From positions 1 through 32,701 of the forward strand of contig CAJFNK010000071.1 of NCBI GenBank assembly GCA_904394685.1: a stretch of 32,701 nucleotides of DNA, read 5' to 3'. Under the pieces are notes generated by a model. It did no database searches. It was given only the letters and a program-made list of their open reading frames with translations, and was not told the DNA's origin. How positions within the stretch are numbered: position 1 is the first letter of the stretch; each line of letters starts with the position of its first letter. This DNA comes from Candidatus Heritagella gallinarum. Its GTDB lineage: Bacteria > Bacillota > Clostridia > Oscillospirales > Acutalibacteraceae. The translations under genes were made by a program, and so were the position numbers. Of this stretch, positions 15,367 to 22,884 are shown piece after piece.

Positions 15367-17523
15367 GTGAAAGATGTCAACCTGGAAATCGGCGGGATGC
15401 ACTGCGTGATGTGCGCCGCCGCTGTGGAACGTGCCCTGAACAAGCTGGACGGCGTGGAATCCGCCAGCGTCAGCTATGCCTCCGAATCCGCTTCGGTGTG
15501 CTTTGACGAAAGCCGGGTATCGGTGCGTGATATGGAAAAATGCGTAAAACAGGCGGGCTACCGGGTGTTGGAAGACCGTGCGCTGGCGCAAAAACGGGAA
15601 TTTCGCAGTTTGTTGTGGTCGTTCGTGATTTCGCTGGTGCTCTCTCTGCCCTTTTTCATCATGATGCCCTTTATGTTTTTCTGGCCGCACGCCCCCATCA
15701 TGCACCTGCTGCACAACGGCTGGCTTCAGTTTGTTCTGGCTACGCTGGTGCAGTTTGGAATCGGCTGGCGGTTTTTTGTGGGGGCCTGGGCTTCTATCCG
15801 GGCCAAAAGCGCCAACATGGACGTGCTGGTTTCTCTGGGCACTCTTTCCGCCTATGGATACAGCCTGTATCATCTGCTGATTGGCAACCCGGTGTATTAT
15901 TTTGAAGCCAGCGCCATGGTCATCACGCTGGTGTTGCTGGGAAAGCTGTTTGAAAGCCGTGCCAAAGCCCATGCCAACGACGCCGTAGACAGCCTGCTTC
16001 AGCTTCAGCCCAAAATGGCCACTGTTTTGCGGGATGGGCAGGAGCTTTCGCTGCCCACCGGCGAGCTGGTTCCGGGAGATGTGGTGCTGGTGCGCCCCGG
16101 CGAAGGGGTGGCGGTAGACGGCGAAATCATCGCCGGGGAATCGGCCGTGGATGAATCCATGCTCACCGGCGAAAGCGTCCCGGTACACAAAACCACCGGC
16201 GACAAGGTGTATGCCGGCACCGTCAACCGGGAGGGCGCTTTCCGCTTTTCAGTAACCGGGACGGGGCAGAACACCATGCTTTCTTCTATCGTCAAGATGG
16301 TGCGGGGAGCGCAGGAAAGCAAGCCGCCCATCCAGAAGCTGGTGGATAAGGTGGCGGCGGTCTTTGTCCCCACCATTCTGGCGATTGCCGTACTTACCTT
16401 TCTCATCACGCTGCTGGCATATGGCGGCGGGGAGGAAGCCCTGAACACCGCTGTCAGCCACGGGGTGGCGGTGCTGGTGATCGCCTGCCCCTGCGCTCTG
16501 GGACTGGCCACCCCCACCGCCCTGATGGTAGGGGCCGGGATGGCGGCCGAATCCGGCATCCTGATGAAAGACGCCGACGCCCTGCAAATGGCGAGCAAAG
16601 TCACCCGTGTCGTATTGGATAAAACCGGAACCATTACCAAAGGCAGCCCCGAAGTCACCGACTTGGTCGTGCTTTCCGGCAGCCGGGAAGAAGCCTGCCG
16701 TCTGGCGGCAGCGGCAGAGCAGGCCAGCGAGCATCCTATCGGGCAGGCGGTTTTCCGGTATGGACAGCAGGTTGCGGGCGAGCTGCCACCGGCCACCGAA
16801 TTTTCGGCACAGGTGGGGCGTGGCGTAGAGGCCGTGGTTCTTGGCAAGCGGGTCACGGTTGGAAAGCTGCCGGACGGCTTCCCAGAAGCACAGGCCGCCA
16901 TGGAAGCACTTGAAAAAGAGGGAAAAACGGTGGTGTCCCTTGTGGTAGACGGCGTGCCTGCCGCCCTGTTTGCCGCCGCCGACCAGGTGAAGGAGGATTC
17001 CGCCCATGCGATTTCCCGGATGAAAGAGCAGGGAATCGAGGTCATCATGCTCACCGGCGATAATCTCACCACCGCACAGGCCATTGCCGCACAGGTGGGC
17101 ATTACATCCATTCAGGCACAGGTGATGCCCTGGGAAAAGCAGGAAAAGGTAAGCGCTCTCAAAGCTCAGGGCCAGGTGGTGGCCATGGTGGGCGACGGCG
17201 CCAACGACGCCCCGGCTCTGGCGGCGGCAGATGTGGGAATCGGCCTGGGGACAGGCACCGATGTAGCGGCACAGGCCAGCTCGCTGGTTGTGATGAGCGG
17301 CAGCCTGGAGGACGTTGCCGAAGCCATCCAGATTTCCAAACGCATTATGCGGAAAATCCGGCAAAACCTGTTCTGGGCATTTTTATATAACAGCATCGGG
17401 GTGCCGCTGGCAGCGTTTGGGCTGCTCAGCCCGGTATTGGCCGGCGCCGCCATGGCTTTCAGCTCGGTGTCGGTGGTGACCAACTCCTTGCTGCTCAAGC
17501 TAACGAAAAAAGGAAACCTTTAA
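15367..17523 (+). CDS. copA: Cu+-exporting P-type ATPase
   Basis: A 718-residue P1B-type ATPase exporting monovalent copper across the cytoplasmic membrane. An N-terminal heavy-metal domain has GMHCVMC (Cys 13 and 16). The intramembrane CPC is in VIACPCALGLATPT, the phosphorylated Asp in DKTGTITKG, and the nucleotide-domain SEHPIG, then MLTGDN and VGDGANDAPAL, follow. The last two helices carry FLYNSIGVPLAA and MAFSSVSVVTNS, the YN and MSS signature of the Cu+ subgroup. The start taken is GTG at 15367 with AAGAGGTG six bases upstream; the GTG at 15337 lacks a ribosome site. It stands alone: no copper chaperone or regulator gene is adjacent. It is followed by a strong bidirectional terminator. 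Confidence 0.95.
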   Translation: MKDVNLEIGGMHCVMCAAAVERALNKLDGVESASVSYASESASVCFDESRVSVRDMEKCVKQAGYRVLEDRALAQKREFRSLLWSFVISLVLSLPFFIMMPFMFFWPHAPIMHLLHNGWLQFVLATLVQFGIGWRFFVGAWASIRAKSANMDVLVSLGTLSAYGYSLYHLLIGNPVYYFEASAMVITLVLLGKLFESRAKAHANDAVDSLLQLQPKMATVLRDGQELSLPTGELVPGDVVLVRPGEGVAVDGEIIAGESAVDESMLTGESVPVHKTTGDKVYAGTVNREGAFRFSVTGTGQNTMLSSIVKMVRGAQESKPPIQKLVDKVAAVFVPTILAIAVLTFLITLLAYGGGEEALNTAVSHGVAVLVIACPCALGLATPTALMVGAGMAAESGILMKDADALQMASKVTRVVLDKTGTITKGSPEVTDLVVLSGSREEACRLAAAAEQASEHPIGQAVFRYGQQVAGELPPATEFSAQVGRGVEAVVLGKRVTVGKLPDGFPEAQAAMEALEKEGKTVVSLVVDGVPAALFAAADQVKEDSAHAISRMKEQGIEVIMLTGDNLTTAQAIAAQVGITSIQAQVMPWEKQEKVSALKAQGQVVAMVGDGANDAPALAAADVGIGLGTGTDVAAQASSLVVMSGSLEDVAEAIQISKRIMRKIRQNLFWAFLYNSIGVPLAAFGLLSPVLAGAAMAFSSVSVVTNSLLLKLTKKGNL

Positions 17524-17539
17524 GGAATCGTGAGATTAA

Positions 17540-17585
17540 AAAAACACAAACCGATAAGAATTTACCCTTATCGGTTTGTGTTTTT
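17540..17585. terminator. Bidirectional terminator between copA and the PHP gene
   Basis: A perfect 19-base stem (17540-17558 with 17567-17585) has A-rich and T-rich ends, so it can act for copA on the plus strand and for the convergent PHP gene on the minus strand. Confidence 0.92.
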
Positions 17586-17624
17586 CAATTTTGCTTTCTG
17601 TATTTGTAGCCTTTTACAGCCTTC

Positions 17625-18404
17625 TTATGCCTGTAAAACAGCTTGCAATTCTGCAATGTTTGCACCTACATCTTCCGGTTTATGGGCGTCCGAAGCGAAA
17701 CGAATCTCAACATTTTTACTTTTAAAAACATTCAGCATGGTTTTATTCATGCCTAGTTCCTCAAATCCATAATTCAAAGCAAGGCCGCCGCTTTGTTCTG
17801 CATACATGTGATGTGAGTTTAATTCATCGGCTAATAAATTATAGGTAGCAGTTAAATCATTCACAGAATAATGATGGAAGCACTTAATAGAATCCGGATG
17901 TGCCAGCCCAGAAAACAAACTGCTTTTTACAAGGCGAAGCATCAGGTTATAATATTGGCAGTAAATTTGTTCGGAATCAACATCCCTCCAAAATTCCGCT
18001 TTATGGTCAAATCCAAAGCCCTCAACCCAATGGATGGAACCTACCGCAAAATCAAAGTGAAAAGAGTGAAGAATATCATGGATGAGCGTTTCATATTCAG
18101 GGAAGTAACATACCTCAAGTCCCCATTTTATTTTTACTGGAAACTCTATATTTCTCATTTCGGTAATAAGTGCCTGAAAATCTTTTATAGAAAGGTTTCC
18201 CTTGCTTTTATTTTTATACCAGTTTCTCTGATAATCGCTATATTCACAAACAGAGGCATACATCGGTGTGAACTCTACAAAACGATGAGAATGTTCTAAA
18301 AGATAAATTTCATCCATTCCCATATTGACAGCTTGATTAACAAACTTATTGATCCATTCTTTTGTATAAGGTCCTCTTTCAATATGAATATGAACATCCG
18401 TCAA
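17625..18404 (-). CDS. PHP-domain phosphoesterase, histidinol-phosphatase-like
   Basis: A 259-residue protein with the metal-binding motifs of the PHP superfamily in order: TDVHIHIE (DxHxH), LLEHSHR, GLEVCYFP, VGSIHWVEG, GLAHPDSIK and FASDAHKPED. The closest known type is HisJ histidinol phosphatase, but no other histidine gene is near, so the substrate is open. The start chosen is TTG at 18402-18404 with AGAAGG six bases upstream; a TTG at 18420-18422 would add six residues but has no ribosome site. The gene is much AT-richer than its neighbours, and is isolated between two terminator hairpins, which suggests separate acquisition. A perfect TATAAT at 18500-18505 probably drives it. Confidence 0.85.
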   Translation of the reverse strand: MTDVHIHIERGPYTKEWINKFVNQAVNMGMDEIYLLEHSHRFVEFTPMYASVCEYSDYQRNWYKNKSKGNLSIKDFQALITEMRNIEFPVKIKWGLEVCYFPEYETLIHDILHSFHFDFAVGSIHWVEGFGFDHKAEFWRDVDSEQIYCQYYNLMLRLVKSSLFSGLAHPDSIKCFHHYSVNDLTATYNLLADELNSHHMYAEQSGGLALNYGFEELGMNKTMLNVFKSKNVEIRFASDAHKPEDVGANIAELQAVLQA

Positions 18405-18498
18405 AATAAAACCTTCTCTCAATTTTTATTTTGCAAAAGCTTTCTCTCCTATTTCCTCATGAACGTATTGATGACCAAACTTCCTATTCTTACTACTT

Positions 18499-18548
18499 CA
18501 TTATAACAAACAAGGATACAACATACAATCGTTGTATCCTTGTTTGTT
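18499..18548 (-). promoter_or_regulatory. Perfect 18-base inverted repeat merged with the PHP gene promoter
   Basis: AACAAACAAGGATACAAC (18505-18522) pairs perfectly with 18531-18548 across an eight-base loop. On the minus strand TATAAT (18500-18505) begins where the repeat ends, and the 3' arm fits the 17-base promoter spacer behind a weak TTGTAT. It may terminate the MFS gene (stop at 18598), act as an operator for the PHP gene, or both. Confidence 0.6.
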
Positions 18549-18597
18549 TTCTTATCTTATCACTGTTTAAGGGTATTTTACTATCGTTCTTCTATGC

Positions 18598-19845
18598 TCA
18601 TCCGATCTGCACATTTTCCGCTTGAGGCATCTGCCGGTGGCGGTAAACCCGGTAAGCTGCCAGCACAGCCAGCGTCATCCCTACCACAAACCCGGCCATC
18701 AGCCAATAGGAAACCCGGCTGCCAAAGCGTTCCATCACCGCTCCGCCCAGCATACTGCCCACAACGCTGGCAAACCCGCTCTGCACCATCGCCAGCAGGC
18801 TCTGCCCCTGAGAGCGTTTGTCGGGATAGGTGTTTTTGCTGATAAACAACACACAGCTGTAATACGTCGTCATATAGGTCACGCTTTGCAGCAGCTGCGA
18901 GGCCACCACAAACCCCACGCTCTCGCCTGTGAGCAACACCATCCGCACCCCCATCATCAGGCAGGAAAACAGCAAAATCTGCATGGCGGAAAAGCGTTTC
19001 ATAATCCAGCCTGCCCCAATCAAAATCGGGATCTCGGAAGCAGCCGACACAAAGTTTGCCACCCCGATGAGCTGCTGGTCATATCCCATTTCGCCAATAT
19101 AAACGCCCATAAAATTGCTGTTAAAGCTCATTCCCACCTGAATCACAAAGCTGCAAATCAGCACAAATATCCAGGAATTATCATAGAAAATGCGCCCTTT
19201 TGTTTTGGGCTTTTCCTCTTTTCCGGGTTTCGCTTTGCGGCGCACGCTGGCTCCTTCTACCGGAATCTTGAGCGCAAACAGGAACAAAAGCACATATCCC
19301 ACAGCGCCAAACACAAACGCCATCGAGGGGTCCTCCTTTAAAATCCCCCCTACCGCCAACACCACCAGCGAATATCCCACCGTGCCGCCGATTCGGATGC
19401 GGGAATAATGGATGGAATGACGGTTGGCATATTCCAGCGTCAAAGCGTCGCTCAGCGGGATGATGGAGGTGCTGAAAGACGAGAGCAGAATCGCCAGCAT
19501 CAGGAAGAATCCAAACCCGCCGCCCAGCCGGTATCCCAGCAAAACCGCCGCCGTTCCAAGAATGACGATTCCCAGCGTCATTTTTCGCTTGCCTGTAAAA
19601 TCGCTGAAAACGCCCCATAACGGCTGGATGCAGATGGAAGCCACCGGCCCCACAGCCATCAGCACGCCGATCTCCATGGAAGTGATGCCCTGCTCCCGGT
19701 AATAGAGCGACAGATAGGGCGTATAAGTGGCCGATGCCATATAGACCAAGCTGTTCACCGCCAGCAGCCAGAGCCACCGGTGATCCCCGTCGTCCCATTG
19801 ATAGGTTTTTACTCGTTTGACAAGCCCGCTAACCCTTTGATTCAT
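18598..19845 (-). CDS. MFS transporter, 12 membrane helices
   Basis: A 415-residue major facilitator transporter. Twelve hydrophobic segments are visible, with the loop 2-3 motif WGVFSDFTGKRKM and a charged central loop (RRKAKPGKEEKPKTKGR) between helices 6 and 7. The pattern LYYREQGITSMEIGVLMAVGPVASI resembles the branch containing LacY, nucleoside and 3-phenylpropionate permeases, so a sugar or small organic acid by proton symport is likely; substrate not resolved. The ATG at 19843-19845 follows GGGGGAGTGGAG. The gene follows GH31 on the same strand but has its own consensus promoter, so it may take up the product of that glycosidase. A terminator-like hairpin lies between this promoter and the start codon. 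Confidence 0.88.
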   Translation of the reverse strand: MNQRVSGLVKRVKTYQWDDGDHRWLWLLAVNSLVYMASATYTPYLSLYYREQGITSMEIGVLMAVGPVASICIQPLWGVFSDFTGKRKMTLGIVILGTAAVLLGYRLGGGFGFFLMLAILLSSFSTSIIPLSDALTLEYANRHSIHYSRIRIGGTVGYSLVVLAVGGILKEDPSMAFVFGAVGYVLLFLFALKIPVEGASVRRKAKPGKEEKPKTKGRIFYDNSWIFVLICSFVIQVGMSFNSNFMGVYIGEMGYDQQLIGVANFVSAASEIPILIGAGWIMKRFSAMQILLFSCLMMGVRMVLLTGESVGFVVASQLLQSVTYMTTYYSCVLFISKNTYPDKRSQGQSLLAMVQSGFASVVGSMLGGAVMERFGSRVSYWLMAGFVVGMTLAVLAAYRVYRHRQMPQAENVQIG

Positions 19846-19874
19846 TCTCCACTCCCCCGCAAATCTTTTGATAA

Positions 19875-19907
19875 AAACGCCCCTGTTCCCAAAGGACAGG
19901 GGCGTTT
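19875..19907 (-). terminator. Terminator-like hairpin in the leader of the MFS gene
   Basis: AAACGCCCCTGTCC pairs with GGAACAGGGGCGTTT (one bulged base) and is followed on the minus strand by TTTTTATC. It lies after the GH31 gene but also downstream of the MFS promoter at 19927-19955. It can therefore stop GH31 readthrough and may attenuate MFS transcription. Confidence 0.8.
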
Positions 19908-19926
19908 CCACATTCCTTCTGCTTTT

Positions 19927-19955
19927 ATTGTATGGCAGTAAGCAAAGTTTGTCAA
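19927..19955 (-). promoter_or_regulatory. Consensus promoter of the MFS gene
   Basis: On the minus strand TTGACA (19950-19955), a 17-base spacer and TACAAT (19927-19932). Transcription should start near 19920, giving a leader of about 75 bases that includes the hairpin at 19875-19907. Confidence 0.8.
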
Positions 19956-19973
19956 CTATATTTTTTAACTATA

Positions 19974-21974
19974 TTATAATTTAAATTTCTGGGGGTCACG
20001 AATAAACACCGGGATGACATCCAGTGGGGCGTCCACATCATACCAGGCGCCGCCTTCCACCTGCTCGCCGGTCTCCAGATTCTGCCAGGTAGCTCCGGCC
20101 GGCAGATATATCCGCCGTACCCGCTGGCCTTCTTCCAGAATGGGGGCCACCAGCAGATGATCGCCAAAGAGGTATTCGTCCTCGATCTCCCACGCCTGTG
20201 GGTCATCCGGGAACTCATAGAACAGTGTCCGCATCACAGGCGTGCCGTTTTTATGTGCCTGCCACATGGCCTCCCGCACAACCGGGCGCAGCTTTTCACG
20301 CAGCTCCATGTATTTGACAAAAATGGCATAGGCTTCTTCGCCATAGCTCCAAACCTCATTGGCAGCGCCGCTGGGCAGGATGTTCTCACCGGGCATCACG
20401 CCCTCCGGCAGGGTATCCGGCAAACCGGTATGCGGGTCACGGTCTCCGTGCAGGCGGAACACCGGGCAGAAAGCGCCCCACTGGAACCAGCGAATCAAAC
20501 ACTCCTTAAAATGCTCATCCCGGATATCGCCGCCATAAAAGCCGCCGATGTCGGTGGTCCACCACGGAATTCCCGCAATGCCCATATTCAGGCCGATGCA
20601 AAGCTGGTCACGCATAGAGCGGAAGCTGGATTCAATATCTCCCGACCATACCAGAGCGCCGTATTTCTGGATTCCAGCCCAGGCGCAGCGGATGAGGTTG
20701 ACTACCTGCTCCTGTCCCTGCTCTGTCATGCCGTCAAAAAAGGTCTTGGCATACATCACCGGATAAATATTTCCGGTTTGTAAATTCGTTCCCGAATAAT
20801 ACCGGTAGTTATCAAAGTCATAAACAGAATATTCTGGCTCGGCTTCATCCAGCCAGAACACCCGGACACCAGCGTCATAATAGTTCTGCTTTGCCTTTTC
20901 CCACACAAAGGCACGGGCGTCGGGGTTGGTGGCGTCATAGAACAGCGTTTCCGCCATAAAATTCTGTGTGACCTGCATGCCACGGTCACAGCGCACCAGA
21001 TATCCCTTGCGCTGCATTTCCTCAAAGTTTTCACTCTGTTTATCCACCGTAGGCCAGATGGACACCATCAGCTGGATTCCCAGAGAACGCAGCTCGGCAA
21101 TCATGGCTTCCGGGTCGGGCCAGAAGCGCCGGTCAAACTTCCAGTCGCCCTGCTTGGGCCAGTGGAAAAAGTCAATGACGATCACATCGATGGGCAAATT
21201 ACGGCGCTTATATTCCCGTGCCACCTCCAGCAGCTCCTCCTGACAGAGATAGCGCAGCTTGCACTGCCAGAAGCCCAGGCCATATTCCGGCATAATCGGG
21301 ACAGTGCCGGTAACGGCGGCATACGCCTCCTCGATCTGTGCCGGGGTGTCGCCGGCGGTGATCCAGTAATCCAGCGCACGGGTGGAACGTGCCTTCCACT
21401 CGGTAATGTTCTTGCCAAAGGTGACTTCGCCTACCGCCGGGTTGTTCCAGAGGATTCCATATCCCAGGCTGGAAAGGCAGAACGGGACGCTGGCCTGAGA
21501 GTTGCGCTGCGCCAGCTCCATCGTACAGCCCTTGATGTCCAGATAGGGCTGCTGATACTGCCCCATACCAAAGAGCTTTTCCCGTGGCTCCGATTCAAAG
21601 CGGGCTGTGAGCGCCCAGTCCCCGCCGGGGGTGGGGATAAACTCTCTCGGCTCCTTGTGCAGGGCGTGGCGACCTTCTGTGCGGTATTCTTGCAGCAGGA
21701 GCTTCCCTTTCTGATTATAAAAGGCGATTTTTCCTTTCGGGGAAACCTTTGCGGTAATACGCCCGCAGGTGATGCGTGCCGCACCATCTTCCTCCATCGC
21801 TGTTTCAGCAACAGCGTTTACCGGCTCGGTGAGCGCCCAATCCTCGGGGGGCATCTGGGGCAAAAAGGTGGAACGCACCCGAAGGCTGTTTTCCCCCCAA
21901 GGCTGGATGAGCAGGGTTTCATTGCCATACCGCCACAAAAGGCGGCCTTTTTCTAGTACAAACAGATTTTCCAA
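19974..21974 (-). CDS. Glycoside hydrolase family 31 (alpha-xylosidase or alpha-glucosidase)
   Basis: A 666-residue retaining alpha-glycosidase. The N-terminal beta-sandwich (about 1-230) is followed by the (beta/alpha)8 barrel beginning MPEYGLGFWQCKLRY. The nucleophile Asp is in FWLDEAEPEY and the acid/base Asp in VWSGDIESSF; GIPWWTTDIGGF and FRLHGDRDP are further barrel-end motifs. The WLDEAEPE form is common in alpha-xylosidases, but alpha-glucosidase or sulfoquinovosidase-like activity cannot be ruled out. No signal peptide, so it acts in the cytoplasm on imported oligosaccharides. The start is TTG at 21972-21974 with AAAGGAGAG 8 bases upstream. It lies 73 bases after a small unknown gene on the same strand and probably shares its promoter. 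Confidence 0.93.
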   Translation of the reverse strand: MENLFVLEKGRLLWRYGNETLLIQPWGENSLRVRSTFLPQMPPEDWALTEPVNAVAETAMEEDGAARITCGRITAKVSPKGKIAFYNQKGKLLLQEYRTEGRHALHKEPREFIPTPGGDWALTARFESEPREKLFGMGQYQQPYLDIKGCTMELAQRNSQASVPFCLSSLGYGILWNNPAVGEVTFGKNITEWKARSTRALDYWITAGDTPAQIEEAYAAVTGTVPIMPEYGLGFWQCKLRYLCQEELLEVAREYKRRNLPIDVIVIDFFHWPKQGDWKFDRRFWPDPEAMIAELRSLGIQLMVSIWPTVDKQSENFEEMQRKGYLVRCDRGMQVTQNFMAETLFYDATNPDARAFVWEKAKQNYYDAGVRVFWLDEAEPEYSVYDFDNYRYYSGTNLQTGNIYPVMYAKTFFDGMTEQGQEQVVNLIRCAWAGIQKYGALVWSGDIESSFRSMRDQLCIGLNMGIAGIPWWTTDIGGFYGGDIRDEHFKECLIRWFQWGAFCPVFRLHGDRDPHTGLPDTLPEGVMPGENILPSGAANEVWSYGEEAYAIFVKYMELREKLRPVVREAMWQAHKNGTPVMRTLFYEFPDDPQAWEIEDEYLFGDHLLVAPILEEGQRVRRIYLPAGATWQNLETGEQVEGGAWYDVDAPLDVIPVFIRDPQKFKL

Positions 21975-22047
21975 TACGGCTCTCTCCTTTCAAAAAGCAA
22001 GTTATCTTTCAGAAAGCAAATCATTTTTGCGCCCGCAATTTTCTGCG

Positions 22048-22434
22048 TTACAGGGGAAACACCTGTCCAAACCGCATGGCAGGCAGATCAAACAGGAAAT
22101 CCGGCTTTCCCGAAGCTTCCATCACTGTATGGCACAACAGCTCATACAGGCTGCTCTGGTAATAAATCCGGTAATCAGACTGGACATAGGCAGGCAGAGA
22201 ATATGAAATTTTGACCAGCCCCTTTTTCCGCAGCCCTTCCAGTGCGGCAGAACGCTGCTTCACCAGCTCCATAGAATCCTCCGGGCGGGTGATGTACACA
22301 TGATTCAGAGCGATAGAGCGAAGCTCCGGCTCCTCCGAGGAACGCAGTTCAAACCGCACCAGCGGGAACCGCTTTGCATTTCTCACCGCTTCGAGCATTT
22401 CTTTTTCGGTTTTTGTCAATAAGATTCGTTTCAT
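22048..22434 (-). CDS. Conserved-looking small protein of unknown function
   Basis: A 128-residue soluble protein with no signal peptide or membrane helix. It starts MKRILLTKTEKEMLEAVRNA, and the middle (residues 62-98, RSAALEGLRKKGLVKISYSL) has a helix followed by a hairpin, faintly like a winged helix. That likeness is inference and no family is recognised. An AGGAGGT ribosome site lies 6 bases before the ATG. It precedes the GH31 gene by 73 bases and is behind a plausible promoter at 22469-22498, so it is likely the first gene of a two-gene unit and could regulate it. Confidence 0.75.
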   Translation of the reverse strand: MKRILLTKTEKEMLEAVRNAKRFPLVRFELRSSEEPELRSIALNHVYITRPEDSMELVKQRSAALEGLRKKGLVKISYSLPAYVQSDYRIYYQSSLYELLCHTVMEASGKPDFLFDLPAMRFGQVFPL

Positions 22435-22468
22435 ATCCGACCTCCTGTGTATCAGTACTCCTATGGGT

Positions 22469-22498
22469 ATCTTACCACGAACCCTCTGGACAGTGCAA
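22469..22498 (-). promoter_or_regulatory. Probable promoter of the small unknown gene and GH31
   Basis: On the minus strand TTGCAC (22493-22498), an 18-base spacer and TAAGAT (22469-22474), 35 bases before the ATG. Moderate match. Confidence 0.5.
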
Positions 22499-22675
22499 TC
22501 AGGATTTTGCCGGGTTGTTATGAAATCTTGACAGTTTTCCTTTTTGGGGTGAACAAAAAGGCTTTAAAAAAGCAATGTTGCCCGAAAAGCCCGGTAGAAT
22601 TTTGGACAAATGAAAAAAAACGGGCAAATTTCTTGAAAAGCCGCTGATGCAGAAATGGTTTGTGGTTTGATTTTG

Positions 22676-22735
22676 TGGATATTGGATGAAAACCCGTGAC
22701 GAAAACGGGAGAATCCCCAAAAAATCCAGTATCCA
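22676..22735. repeat. Nested inverted repeat upstream of the lectin-gene promoter
   Basis: TGGATATTGGAT (22676-22687) pairs with ATCCAGTATCCA (22724-22735) with one mismatch, enclosing CCCGT...ACGGG (22693-22709). It ends 15 bases before the -35 box of the lectin gene. It may be a regulator site or the terminator of something lost. Bases 22500-22675 hold only A/T-rich runs and a weak TTGCCCG...CGGGCAA pair. Confidence 0.5.
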
Positions 22736-22750
22736 TGCGGGTTCCACGCC

Positions 22751-22779
22751 TTGACAGGTTTCTGAGAGGATGCTACAAT
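22751..22779 (+). promoter_or_regulatory. Consensus promoter of the lectin/H1-tail gene
   Basis: TTGACA (22751-22756), a 17-base spacer and TACAAT (22774-22779). The predicted leader is about 100 bases. The match to the housekeeping consensus suggests strong expression. Confidence 0.85.
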
Positions 22780-22884
22780 CATACCAGTGAACCTAGTCTG
22801 GCAAAGCGGAAAACTGGAAGCAATCCCATATATTTCCGTTTGAGAATTTATATAGCAAGTGAACCATGAAAAGGAGTGTTTTGT

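Noticed and set aside
19845-19913. A 23-codon leader peptide (ATG at 19911-19913) ending in an ATGA overlap with the MFS start
   Set aside because: AGAAGGA touches the start codon with no usable spacing, and the frame is mostly the terminator stem; likely chance.
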